From the NCBI GenBank assembly GCA_903863295.1, contig CAIPBM010000002.1, positions 1 to 64,000 of the forward strand: a stretch of 64,000 nt of DNA, read 5' to 3'. Below, in pieces: positions 24,538 through 32,905 of this stretch (its first letter is position 1; each line of letters opens with the position of its first letter). This DNA comes from an uncultured Verrucomicrobiota bacterium. GTDB lineage: Bacteria; Verrucomicrobiota; Verrucomicrobiia; Methylacidiphilales; UBA1321. The notes under the pieces are model-generated. The model was given only the letters and a program-made list of their open reading frames with translations, was not told where the DNA came from and did no database searches. The position numbers and the translations under genes were made by a program.

Positions 24538-27144
24538 ATGAAAAGAACCTACCTCCTCCTGCCCCTCTATCTGCTGCTGGCGGGGACAAATCAAGCCCTC
24601 CTGGCGGATGATTCCACCCCTTCTCCCTTCGCCGATAAGCCCTGTAATTCGTACAGCAACTATACCGCAGACGATGGAAAACCCGGTGTCCTGATTTGGG
24701 GCCAGGCACCACTGACTGATTTCGGCTCCCGCCAGATTCCCTTCGACCAGACGGGAATCCGCACTATCCGCCAAATCCCCGGTGCCGGCGTTCATCCGCG
24801 TATTTTTTTCGGCCCCGACGATTTGCCTGATGTCCGCAAACGGCTCAAGGAAACACGGTGCGGTCAGGAAGCCTGGAAAAATATCCTGAGTTGGACCGAG
24901 ATGATGAAGGGCAAATACGATGACAAAGCTGACTATGCCCAGCCTGACGTGGAGAACGGTAGTTTTGGTGGATTACATGGACGCGTACCCCTGTTTCGCC
25001 TCGGCGTGCCCAGGGTCAACGGAGCCGCGTACAATCACAATCCGAATGCCGCCGCCTTTTACCAAAATTTGATCAAGGGCGATGCGACCGGCGTTCCCGA
25101 TTACTACTGGAATGTCTTCTCCCTCGAGGCCTTCCGCTGCCTGATCGAAAACGATGAAGCTGGAGCCCAGGACCTCGCCAAGGCGGTCATCACGATGATG
25201 AAAGCCGACCAAGCCAAACGTGCGGCGGATCCCAAGAAGGCGGGCAAGACTCCCGAACAACCCGTGGGCGCCTTCCAGCTCGCGTTCACCTATGATCTTA
25301 TTTTCAACTGGCTGACCCCGGAGCAAAAACAGGCGATTCACGACGAATTGGCCGAAGGCACCTGGTCACACGACAACTACGGCACATTCAACACCGCGGA
25401 AAGTTCCCGCAGCAATTGGGCCACCTTTTCTTATTGGCTCTATGAAGTGCTGGCGATTGAAGGTGAGCCGGGATTTAACGACCTCAAGGTGCGTGGGATG
25501 TACCGCGGATGGCGGGATTTGCTGACCTACGGCTGGTATCAGTCCGGTGCCACCTATGAAGGCGAGGCCAAAAACCAGATCGGCATGGATGGCGTCCTCC
25601 TCTTTGCCAGCCGTGCGCAAAAGTATGGCTTTGAGAATCTCTGCGGACATCCCTACCTGCAGTCCTACGCGCGGAAATTTCTTCCCCACAGCATCAACCC
25701 GATGCAAACCGGTTTTAACAAATACGATCTCCTTGGTGGTAGCCGCGCAGGATCGGGAGGTTTTACTCCCTGCGACCTGCTGGGCCTCCGTTACATGTTT
25801 CACGATGACAAGGTGATCAGTTGGGTTTACCGGAAGGCGATTGGTGAGAATTATGAAAACGTTCCCCAGCGTCCCGATGGTTACTACAATGGACTCCTTT
25901 TCTACGCCATCTACGCCACCGATTACGATCCTGCGGTCAACGATCCGAACCAGCTAAGCCTGGGCAATACGTTCTTTTGCGGAGAACGCGCCCTGCTCAT
26001 GACTCGTAGCAGTTGGAATACGGACGCCCTGATGCTCAATCTCCATACCCGCGCGGCCAATGGCGGTCATCCTTTCGCGGATCGCAACGCGATCATGATT
26101 GCCGGGGCAGGGCGGGTCTGGTCGCCCAACGGCTACGCCAGTTTTACCACGGCGGAAAACAGTGTGGTCGATATTGACGACCAAACCCAGGACGTCCATT
26201 CGCCGGCACGGATGGTCGATTTCCAGCACAATCCCGAGGCGACCTTTGCCGTCGGCGATGCGAAATATGCCTGGGACTGGAATTTGTCGGTCCTGAATAA
26301 AAAGTTGGGTTACTACACGGAGGAGGACATCAAGAACAATACCGTCGAGATACCCGCTGGTGCCGAGCCGGAAAAGCACACCCCGAATGACTTTGCCTAC
26401 ACCAAGCTCCCCTTCGCCTATCTCAACCGCCCGCTGTTTGAGTTGGGCCATTGGATTTTGCCCAATGGCGCTCTCTCCCCGACCGTCCGCAAGCCGGGTT
26501 ATCCCGTGCAACGGGCCTTCCGCACGGCGGGTTTGATCCGTGGCACGGAACCGTACGCCCTGGTGGTTGATGACATCCAGAAAGACGCAACCGTGCATCA
26601 CTATGCCTGGACGTTTGCTTTGGAACCTGACATTCAAATCGCGAAGGTGGAGAACAGGGCCGACGGCGGGATGGACATCCTTCTTACCGGTTCCGACCCC
26701 GACCAGAAACAGGAACGCCCCAAGACTCCCCTGCCCTCGGATCTCGATGCTTCCGCGTCGATCCCGCCAGGCCAGCCGATGCTTCTGGTCCGCTTTTTAA
26801 ACATCGCTCCTTCCGCCAAGGGGGGCGTCCCCCCGGCTAAACCCGAAATTGTTGAGCTCCCCAACCGCACCGATTCCAAAAAGTACTCGGCGATTCGTCG
26901 CTTGGTTGTTCCAAGCGACTCGGTATCCCCTGATTTCAAGGTGCTCCTCTTCGCCTACCGTCAGGGAGCCGCGTTGCCTGAGACGACGTGGAACGCGGAT
27001 CGCTCTGCGGTGAAAGTGTCATGGGCCAATCAAACAGACACCATCCAGTTCACCCCGGCCAAGAGCGGCAAGACCAATGTGTCGATTTCGCGCGGAACCG
27101 ACAAGTTGCTCGATCTTTCGAAGGAGATTACTCCGTTCGAGTAG
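24538..27144 (+). CDS. Secreted heparinase II/III-like polysaccharide lyase
   Basis: 868 residues. Signal peptide at 1-23 (LLLPLYLLLAGTNQALLA). Residues 85-96 (GVHPRIFFGPDD) followed by LPDVRKRL are the typical N-terminal entry into the alpha/alpha toroid of heparinase II/III-like lyases. The toroid runs to about 460 with conserved tyrosine/histidine-rich segments (SRSNWATFSYW, GATYEGEAKNQIG). The C-terminal beta-sandwich starts near 480 (ERALLMTRSSW, then RAANGGHPFADRNAIMI), which corresponds to the GxHxHxD region of the family. Such enzymes beta-eliminate uronic-acid-containing glycans (PL12, 15, 17, 21 and others); the exact PL family and substrate are open. Third gene of the fucosidase operon. 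Confidence 0.82.
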   Translation: MKRTYLLLPLYLLLAGTNQALLADDSTPSPFADKPCNSYSNYTADDGKPGVLIWGQAPLTDFGSRQIPFDQTGIRTIRQIPGAGVHPRIFFGPDDLPDVRKRLKETRCGQEAWKNILSWTEMMKGKYDDKADYAQPDVENGSFGGLHGRVPLFRLGVPRVNGAAYNHNPNAAAFYQNLIKGDATGVPDYYWNVFSLEAFRCLIENDEAGAQDLAKAVITMMKADQAKRAADPKKAGKTPEQPVGAFQLAFTYDLIFNWLTPEQKQAIHDELAEGTWSHDNYGTFNTAESSRSNWATFSYWLYEVLAIEGEPGFNDLKVRGMYRGWRDLLTYGWYQSGATYEGEAKNQIGMDGVLLFASRAQKYGFENLCGHPYLQSYARKFLPHSINPMQTGFNKYDLLGGSRAGSGGFTPCDLLGLRYMFHDDKVISWVYRKAIGENYENVPQRPDGYYNGLLFYAIYATDYDPAVNDPNQLSLGNTFFCGERALLMTRSSWNTDALMLNLHTRAANGGHPFADRNAIMIAGAGRVWSPNGYASFTTAENSVVDIDDQTQDVHSPARMVDFQHNPEATFAVGDAKYAWDWNLSVLNKKLGYYTEEDIKNNTVEIPAGAEPEKHTPNDFAYTKLPFAYLNRPLFELGHWILPNGALSPTVRKPGYPVQRAFRTAGLIRGTEPYALVVDDIQKDATVHHYAWTFALEPDIQIAKVENRADGGMDILLTGSDPDQKQERPKTPLPSDLDASASIPPGQPMLLVRFLNIAPSAKGGVPPAKPEIVELPNRTDSKKYSAIRRLVVPSDSVSPDFKVLLFAYRQGAALPETTWNADRSAVKVSWANQTDTIQFTPAKSGKTNVSISRGTDKLLDLSKEITPFE

Positions 27145-27159
27145 CCATGACCTAAGAAT

Positions 27160-27193
27160 GTTTTGAAAAAACTCCCGGGAATCAAACCGGGAG
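27160..27193 (-). terminator. Rho-independent terminator of the LamG gene
   Basis: CTCCCGG/CCGGGAG (27172-27178 and 27187-27193) with an 8-nt loop. Read on the minus strand the hairpin is followed by a run of six T (27166-27171), as expected for an end to the 27223-28059 transcript. It may also slow transcripts arriving from the plus-strand lyase operon, but the T run is missing on that side. Confidence 0.7.
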
Positions 27194-27222
27194 AATAGCA
27201 AACAAAAGGCCGTGACCTCGAC

Positions 27223-28059
27223 TTAAAGTCCGCCCGGGGCATCAGAATCGGGCATCCTCTTCCCGGCGCTGAGCGATTTGATTTGGTCGGGCGTCAGGAC
27301 ATAATCAAAGATCATCAAATCATCCAGATCGCCGACGAACCCGGAGGTGAAATTGGGTAAGCCGGAAGAACCTTTTTCGAAAATGCCGCCCAGGGTCACA
27401 TGATCCTGAAATGTGGGGGCGGCTACGTTCTCCTGGGAATCAACCAAAGCCCCATTAACGTAAAGTGCCACTTTGTTGTCGGCGGAGGTTACGGCGACAT
27501 GAGTCCATTGATCCGGCATTCCCGCAGGCGTTGAGGGAGTCTTGATGAAATTCCAATTTTCTGCCGCATTTAAAATAATCAGCTTCATGGAATTGATCCG
27601 GATCTCCAATCCACTCTTCCGGCCTGAATCAAAAAGAGACGAATATCCGTTGGCAGGAATAACTCCCTTGAACCAGAAGCTGACGGTCACCCCCTTCACG
27701 GAGAGGGTATTCAGATCCAGCGGAATGGTAACAAGGGCTTCAACATTACCATCAAATGTAATGGTTTTATCAGCCGTCGGAATCGACACCGTTCCGGTGA
27801 TGGGAAAATCGACCGCCTGACCGAATTTACCCGGAGCCAATTTCGCGCCGGTAAGTGTCGCGGGTATCTTGTGGCCGGCCGTGCCGCTATCGGGTGACAA
27901 GTGATTGTCGCTGACTTCGTCAAACTTCCAATAGTGCAGTGGGGGTTTAAAGTCACCGTTCGAGTTGTCAGAGGAATCTGGCGACTGGGCCCCCAGCTTT
28001 GAGGAAACAAACAAAGTAAGCAAAGCGCCGATACCAGCCAGCATGGCGTTCTTGTTCAT
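27223..28059 (-). CDS. Secreted LamG/concanavalin A-like protein
   Basis: 278 residues. Signal peptide MNKNAMLAGIGALLTLFVSS with cleavage near LGAQ. The rest is one LamG-3/jelly-roll domain: PLHYWKFDEVSDN (about 40-52) opens it; ITFDGNVEALVTIP, VTVSFWFKG, HVAVTSADNKVALYVNGALVDS and FVGDLDDLMIFDYVLTPDQIKSL are its typical strands. These domains bind glycans or act as surface adhesins; no catalytic domain is attached. It is convergent with the lyase operon and downstream of the LacI-family regulator on the same strand, 122 bp apart, so it may be under the regulator's control. Confidence 0.88.
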   Translation of the reverse strand: MNKNAMLAGIGALLTLFVSSKLGAQSPDSSDNSNGDFKPPLHYWKFDEVSDNHLSPDSGTAGHKIPATLTGAKLAPGKFGQAVDFPITGTVSIPTADKTITFDGNVEALVTIPLDLNTLSVKGVTVSFWFKGVIPANGYSSLFDSGRKSGLEIRINSMKLIILNAAENWNFIKTPSTPAGMPDQWTHVAVTSADNKVALYVNGALVDSQENVAAPTFQDHVTLGGIFEKGSSGLPNFTSGFVGDLDDLMIFDYVLTPDQIKSLSAGKRMPDSDAPGGL

Positions 28060-28101
28060 GCCCTCTCAGGCTAAGTAAAACTTCACCAAAAATCAACTCA
28101 T

Positions 28102-28117
28102 TGCACAACTCAGTGCA
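28102..28117. promoter_or_regulatory. Inverted repeat upstream of the LamG gene
   Basis: TGCAC-aactca-GTGCA, perfect 5-bp arms, 43 bp upstream of the LamG start and just past the 3' end of the regulator gene. Possible operator; assignment is tentative. Confidence 0.35.
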
Positions 28118-28181
28118 TTTTTTGAATTATTGAATGACAGCTATTAGCCTGTCATCCGCCCATTACTCAAGCCACCGCAGG

Positions 28182-29300
28182 CTAAGCAGAGGCACTAGGG
28201 GGATCAATGGGCAATTCTGCTGCACTGGACGATTCAGAAGCTGGAGTCAATGGGGCCGGTTTCGTCGTTTCCCCGACGATCATCCGGCAAGGCAACAAAA
28301 TCGTCCGATGCGATTCCTTGGGATTGGAAACCTGCATCAAAATGCGCCGCAAAGCCGCACGACCAATTTCTTCCGAGGCCGATTCGGTCGTGGTCAATCT
28401 GGGCAGTCCGTAGGGCGGATTGAGTTGGGCGTGGAAACCGGTAATGCTGACCTGCTCCGGGATTTTATATCCCTTCTCCAGCAGGCAACGCGTCAGTGTA
28501 TACCCGAGGGTTTCACTGGAACACACCCAGGAGGTGACCCCTTTGGCGATCAATGCCTCGATCTTCTCCGTGGGAAAGGTAAAAGCTTCCTCCGCCGAGG
28601 CTTGGGCCAGGGTGACCGGGATAACATGCTCGGGCTGATAGGGCAGATTCAACAATCCAAGTGCTTCCACATACGCGGCATGCCGCGAACGGGACCAGCT
28701 CATCTCGGCGCAATAGCCAAAGAAACCGATCTCTTTGCTCCCGGTGGAGACGAGATGCCGCATCAACTCTTCCATGCCTTCCCTCTCCTCGATGCCAATC
28801 ACATCAATCTTCAGGCCCGGATAAGTGTGAATCACCGAGCAAATGGGATATCGGCGCTTTAACTCACGCACGACGTCCTGAGGCCAGCGGTGCAGGAGGA
28901 TGATACCATCGAGTTGCCCCGTCCGAAGCGCACGAGGTTGAGAGTCGGGATAGAGGACTTTTTTGCATTCCTGAGGCCGGTAATGGTGAGACATCACCGC
29001 CACATTACGATCAATCGCCACTTCACTAATTCCAGTGAGATAACTTTGGTCAGAAGCGCCATGATAGCCCAAGGAAAGCGTCAAGATACTGGCTTCGCTC
29101 TCTTCGCTTCCACCGTGCTTCCCCAAGACATATCCCATCTCCGCCGCCATTTCCAGAACGCGCTTACGGGTGCCAGACTTGGTTCCTCGAATGTTGCGCA
29201 ATGCCCTGGAAACAGTGGACTTAGACATCCCCAGCTTACTGGCAATATCGTCGATGGTGACACGGGTTAAACCCATGTCTTTGTAGGAACGGCGTGGCAT
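28182..29300 (-). CDS. LacI/GalR-family transcriptional regulator
   Basis: 372 residues. The N-terminal LacI helix-turn-helix is clear: VTIDDIASKLGMSKSTVSRAL (helices about 14-35, VT-ID-A pattern) followed by hinge-region TRKRVLEMAAEMGYV. Residues about 65-340 are a periplasmic-binding-protein-like effector domain (DGIILLHRWPQ, ISITGFHAQLNPPYGLPRLTT). A Gly/Ser/Pro-rich tail ends it. ATG 29276 (MGLTRVT) is an alternative start. It is the only DNA-binding protein gene inside the glycan locus and so probably responds to a sugar released by the neighbouring enzymes; a palindrome 54 bp upstream could be its autoregulatory operator. Confidence 0.93.
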   Translation of the reverse strand: MPRRSYKDMGLTRVTIDDIASKLGMSKSTVSRALRNIRGTKSGTRKRVLEMAAEMGYVLGKHGGSEESEASILTLSLGYHGASDQSYLTGISEVAIDRNVAVMSHHYRPQECKKVLYPDSQPRALRTGQLDGIILLHRWPQDVVRELKRRYPICSVIHTYPGLKIDVIGIEEREGMEELMRHLVSTGSKEIGFFGYCAEMSWSRSRHAAYVEALGLLNLPYQPEHVIPVTLAQASAEEAFTFPTEKIEALIAKGVTSWVCSSETLGYTLTRCLLEKGYKIPEQVSITGFHAQLNPPYGLPRLTTTESASEEIGRAALRRILMQVSNPKESHRTILLPCRMIVGETTKPAPLTPASESSSAAELPIDPPSASA

Positions 29301-29353
29301 AAGTAGTTTTGCTTAGGAAGCTCGGAGTGCTCTAATGAAAAAAATGTTATTCA

Positions 29354-29370
29354 ATTGCAGGGGATGCAAT
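29354..29370. promoter_or_regulatory. Palindrome upstream of the LacI-family gene
   Basis: ATTGCA-gggga-TGCAAT, perfect 6-bp arms, in the 5' region of the regulator gene. Spacing and size suit a LacI-type operator, although the usual central CG is absent. The remaining stretch 29301-29702 is AT-rich and shows no other gene or clear element. Confidence 0.4.
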
Positions 29371-29702
29371 AACTAGTTTTAAGATAACCGATTTCCCTGA
29401 GGGTGCAAAGAAGATAAATTCGGGACATTCCAAGCGCTAAGACCCTCAACACGAAGAGCTTTTGCCAACATTTGAAATAATGTCCTACAAGTAGCAGAAA
29501 GCAATAAATGCAATGGCGATTTCTTTAAAGCGGAAGAATTTGAAAGAAGTAAATCTACTGTAAGCGTGGTGCAATTAAATTCAATACTCTTAATGGCACA
29601 CCTATTATGTAATTAGATCGTAGGGTCGATAAAGTTTTGCCACGTGCCGACTTAAGAGGCGATGGGGGGGTAAGATGTTAGATTGGAAACCTTGGCCCCA
29701 AA

Positions 29703-31355
29703 TTACCTGGGAGGGGCATTCGTGGTGGTTTCGACCGGAATATTCTTGGGTACGCCGGATACATCCGGCTGGCCGGGTTCCAAAGGAACGGCACCTTCTC
29801 CCGGCAAAGGCCAATCATCCGTACGAAACGGCGAGGCTGGCAAATCCGCCTTGTTCCAAAGATTAAGCGTAGGTACTGGATTATCAGCCCAACCGTAACG
29901 CACCGATACTGGTTCAGGCACCAATGGGCTGGAGACCACGACTTGGTCCCCTTCGATCTTGGCGTCCGCCACGACGAATTTCTTATCCGCCCCAGCGATG
30001 ATGAATCCGGTAAGGAGTCCATCCTTGGCCACCAATCCCCCGCCCACATGGGTAAACGAGATCGTGGCCTTACCTGCATCAAATTTTGCACCCTGAAACA
30101 GTGGCCCACTGAATTCCGCCTTGTCGCCATAAGCAAGGGCCATGGCCGCCAATTGAATGCGCTGTCCCGCTGGTTCCTTGCGCTTGTAGTGGACATCGCC
30201 ATCGGCATCGGCCAGGTCGGTGGTGACCACAAGCGCCGTATTCGGTTCCTTCAGGGCAAGGAATTGCGCCTCGCGCAGGACCGCAATGCCACTAGGGGTA
30301 TTCGGATCAAGATTCGAGATCGGCTTCCGGTTGGGGGTGATCTGCGGGATGATGAACGGGAAATTCCCCTGCCCCCATTTCGCGCGCCACGATTCGATTA
30401 ATCTCGGCAGTAGGAAGCGGTAGGTATTGGCCCGGCCTACGTAGGCATTCGACTCCCCTTGGTACCAGACCACCCCTTGGATGGTGTAATTTTCTATCGG
30501 CGCAATCATCCCGTTGTAGAGCATGGAGGGCCCCCGCAAAGGTCCGGCAAGATGGGGCATCGGTGGCTTGGGCAAATGCTGCTGTAGGGCAGCGGCAACG
30601 TCCTGGTCATACTTATCCTTGATCGGTTGTTGCTGAAGAATGGTCTGGTCGTAAGCAGCTTTGACCGTGTCGTAATCGGTGTATTTATTTTTCTCCGGCA
30701 AGTTATCGAGGATATCGCGGCTCAACCACGCCTCAATCGTGGTACCGCCCCAGACATCGTTAATTAATCCAACGGGAACCCCAAGCTGCTTTTGCAATTT
30801 GCTTCCGAACCAATAGCCGACGGCGGAAAAATTCTTGGTCGTTTCCGGACTGGCTTCAACCCAATGCGCGGTCACATCGGTTTGAGGCGTGGCCGTGGCG
30901 GTGTGAGGAATAGTGATCAGGCGCAAGTTAGGATTGGCCGAACTAGCGATAGCTTCCGGTCCACCCACGCAATGCCAGAGGGCATATTCCATGTTGGATT
31001 GGCCCGAAAGCACCCAGACCTCGCCCACATAGACGTTCGGAAGATTGATCGTGTTGCTGCCGGCTATCGACATGGGATATGGACCACCGGCTGATTTGCT
31101 CTGGAGTTGTAGCAGCCAATTTCCATTCGCATCCGCGACCGTCGATTGGGTTTGCTCTCGAAACGTGACGGTGACTTTCTCGCTCGGAGCGGCGCTGCCC
31201 CATATTTTGACCAGAGTTTTTTGCTGAAGAACCATCCCATCCGAAATCAGGCCATTCGGCTTGACCTCGGCCAGGGCAATAAAGGTCGAGACTTGGATGA
31301 GCAGACCAATAAGAATCAGGTGGCGAGACAGGGACATAAATGGGATTTGTTCCAA
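29703..31355 (-). CDS. Secreted sialate-O-acetylesterase-like (SASA) carbohydrate esterase
   Basis: Removes O-acetyl groups from sugars. 550 residues. An N-terminal signal peptide is clear (HLILIGLLIQVSTFIALAE); MSLSRH at 31337 is an alternative start. The SGNH-type esterase domain has the nucleophile Ser120 in LSGQSNME, WGGTTIEAW (about 205-213), VWYQGESNAYVG, and the catalytic DxxH region rewritten as DADGDVHYKRKEPAGQRI near 400-417. An all-beta C-terminal part follows. Despite the family name, members in plant-glycan loci act on acetylated xylan, xyloglucan or pectin. It is 48 bp downstream of the GH43 gene on the same strand, probably one operon. Confidence 0.9.
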   Translation of the reverse strand: MEQIPFMSLSRHLILIGLLIQVSTFIALAEVKPNGLISDGMVLQQKTLVKIWGSAAPSEKVTVTFREQTQSTVADANGNWLLQLQSKSAGGPYPMSIAGSNTINLPNVYVGEVWVLSGQSNMEYALWHCVGGPEAIASSANPNLRLITIPHTATATPQTDVTAHWVEASPETTKNFSAVGYWFGSKLQKQLGVPVGLINDVWGGTTIEAWLSRDILDNLPEKNKYTDYDTVKAAYDQTILQQQPIKDKYDQDVAAALQQHLPKPPMPHLAGPLRGPSMLYNGMIAPIENYTIQGVVWYQGESNAYVGRANTYRFLLPRLIESWRAKWGQGNFPFIIPQITPNRKPISNLDPNTPSGIAVLREAQFLALKEPNTALVVTTDLADADGDVHYKRKEPAGQRIQLAAMALAYGDKAEFSGPLFQGAKFDAGKATISFTHVGGGLVAKDGLLTGFIIAGADKKFVVADAKIEGDQVVVSSPLVPEPVSVRYGWADNPVPTLNLWNKADLPASPFRTDDWPLPGEGAVPLEPGQPDVSGVPKNIPVETTTNAPPR

Positions 31356-31403
31356 AAGTTTAAGAGGGCTGAGATCGATAAGGAGTGATGATGCGGGAAA
31401 GAG

Positions 31404-32627
31404 TTAGTTTCCCTGACCAGGGGCGAGGATAAAATCGGGCTGTTTTTTCGCGACAATGACTTTCCCTTCTGGATCAAAGTCGATACGTACAATGCCCGGG
31501 CGCTCGCGCCAAGGGGCCTGGTCGTCGTCGCCAAAGAAGGCGGTATACCAGTAACCATCCTTCGCCTTGAAGAAGTCGGTGCCGCCATTACAGGGCACCG
31601 TCTCATGCCGGAGGTGGTAGGGACCATAGATGTTATTGGAAATGCCCATGCACATGGAATAGCGGCCATGATACTTGTCGGTCGCACCGAAGTAGTACTT
31701 GCCGTTCGCCTTGAAAATCGTGGCTCCTTCAAATCCAAAATCATCGTCAGCATCCCGGCGCGTCGTCGGATCATCCGTTTTGTCGGCAAGCTTCACCGGG
31801 CGGAGCGGTTCCGCGAAATCGCTCAAGTCATCTTTCATCCGTGCGATGACCTTGCCCGGGCCGTAGGTGAAGTAGACTTTTCCGTCATCGTCCTCGAACA
31901 AGGTGGGATCGATTAGAAAAGAACCAGGAATGGGGCCGATCCCACCCAAGATTGGTTTGTTGGGATCCGTCGCATGAACGTAAGGGCCTTCGGGCTTCCC
32001 CGTCGTGCTTTTCAAAATCGACATGCCTCCCGGCGGCATTCCAAAGCAGAGATAGTAATTGTGATGAATGTAATGGATTTCAGGAGCCCAAATCGCGCGG
32101 ATGGGATGCCCTTTTTTCTCCCGCCACAGTTTTTCCCAGCCTCCATCCTTCTCCAGACTCCAGATCAACCCCAGATAAGTCCATTGGATCAAATCGGGAG
32201 ATTTCCAAAGCTCAATGCCATCATTATATTTCCAGATGTCATCCCCGGTGGAACCAGTCATGTAGTAATTACCGTCTCCGCCAAGAATGATATTGGTATC
32301 GCGCAGGTGGATATCCCAGATCGGCTTGATCGCTGGTAATAGACCGCTTTTAACCACCGAAGCGGTGGCCAGCTTATCCCGGTTCTCTGCGGTAATTCGC
32401 ACTCCCTCCGCCATCTCACCAATTCGAAACCCATTGCCATCGGCGGGTATAGGAGCGCCGGGACCGGATATTCCTGAGCCCGTCGCCGTGACTTTATCAA
32501 TATCGGACTTGGGGAAATCTTTTGCACCGTTGATTTCTGCCCCAATCGCGCGAGCTAAGGGCAAAAATACCAGACAAAGAGTGAAACTTGCTGCTAGTAA
32601 GCTAGGGAGTGGGGAATTAAACCGCAT
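31404..32627 (-). CDS. Secreted GH43-family glycosidase
   Basis: Five-bladed beta-propeller hydrolase, usually alpha-L-arabinofuranosidase, beta-xylosidase or exo-beta-galactanase. The open frame begins at 32762, but ATG 32627 yields a signal peptide (LPSLLAASFTLCLVFLPLARAIGA) and 407 residues. The catalytic base is probably Asp110 in LRDTNIIL; SFLIDPTLFEDDDGKVY contains the pKa-modulating Asp, and FGFEGATIF the acid Glu. IWAPEIHYI and SILKSTTGKPEGPY are further family blocks. Substrate within GH43 cannot be assigned. Divergent from the second fucosidase gene across a 278-bp promoter region; followed by the SASA esterase. Confidence 0.91.
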   Translation of the reverse strand: MRFNSPLPSLLAASFTLCLVFLPLARAIGAEINGAKDFPKSDIDKVTATGSGISGPGAPIPADGNGFRIGEMAEGVRITAENRDKLATASVVKSGLLPAIKPIWDIHLRDTNIILGGDGNYYMTGSTGDDIWKYNDGIELWKSPDLIQWTYLGLIWSLEKDGGWEKLWREKKGHPIRAIWAPEIHYIHHNYYLCFGMPPGGMSILKSTTGKPEGPYVHATDPNKPILGGIGPIPGSFLIDPTLFEDDDGKVYFTYGPGKVIARMKDDLSDFAEPLRPVKLADKTDDPTTRRDADDDFGFEGATIFKANGKYYFGATDKYHGRYSMCMGISNNIYGPYHLRHETVPCNGGTDFFKAKDGYWYTAFFGDDDQAPWRERPGIVRIDFDPEGKVIVAKKQPDFILAPGQGN

Positions 32628-32849
32628 CTTAGAGAGAATTAACTCTAATCTTAAGCAAAAGTTGCATTTAATTTTCAAAAGCTTATTTATGCCGTGATTC
32701 GACATTCTTGCTCTTATTTTGCCATTATTCCAGAGCATTTCTTCAATCTTTTTCACGCGCAACTTTCATCCATTTGGCCAGTTAAAGTCATATCGTTTCT
32801 AAATTTTGCGCAAGCGATTCTCCTCAGAAGAGCGAGGGCCGCTCGAAAT

Positions 32850-32868
32850 AATCAACCCTTAGTTGATT
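32850..32868. promoter_or_regulatory. Inverted repeat in the GH43/GH29 divergent region
   Basis: AATCAAC-cctta-GTTGATT, perfect 7-bp arms, 37 bp upstream of the fucosidase 2 ATG. Placed to act as an operator for the divergent pair. A TTGCGCAA palindrome lies about 40 bp before it (near 32806-32813). Confidence 0.4.
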
Positions 32869-32905
32869 CAAAATAAGTCACAGCCAACGGCGAAGCCTGT
32901 AAGTC

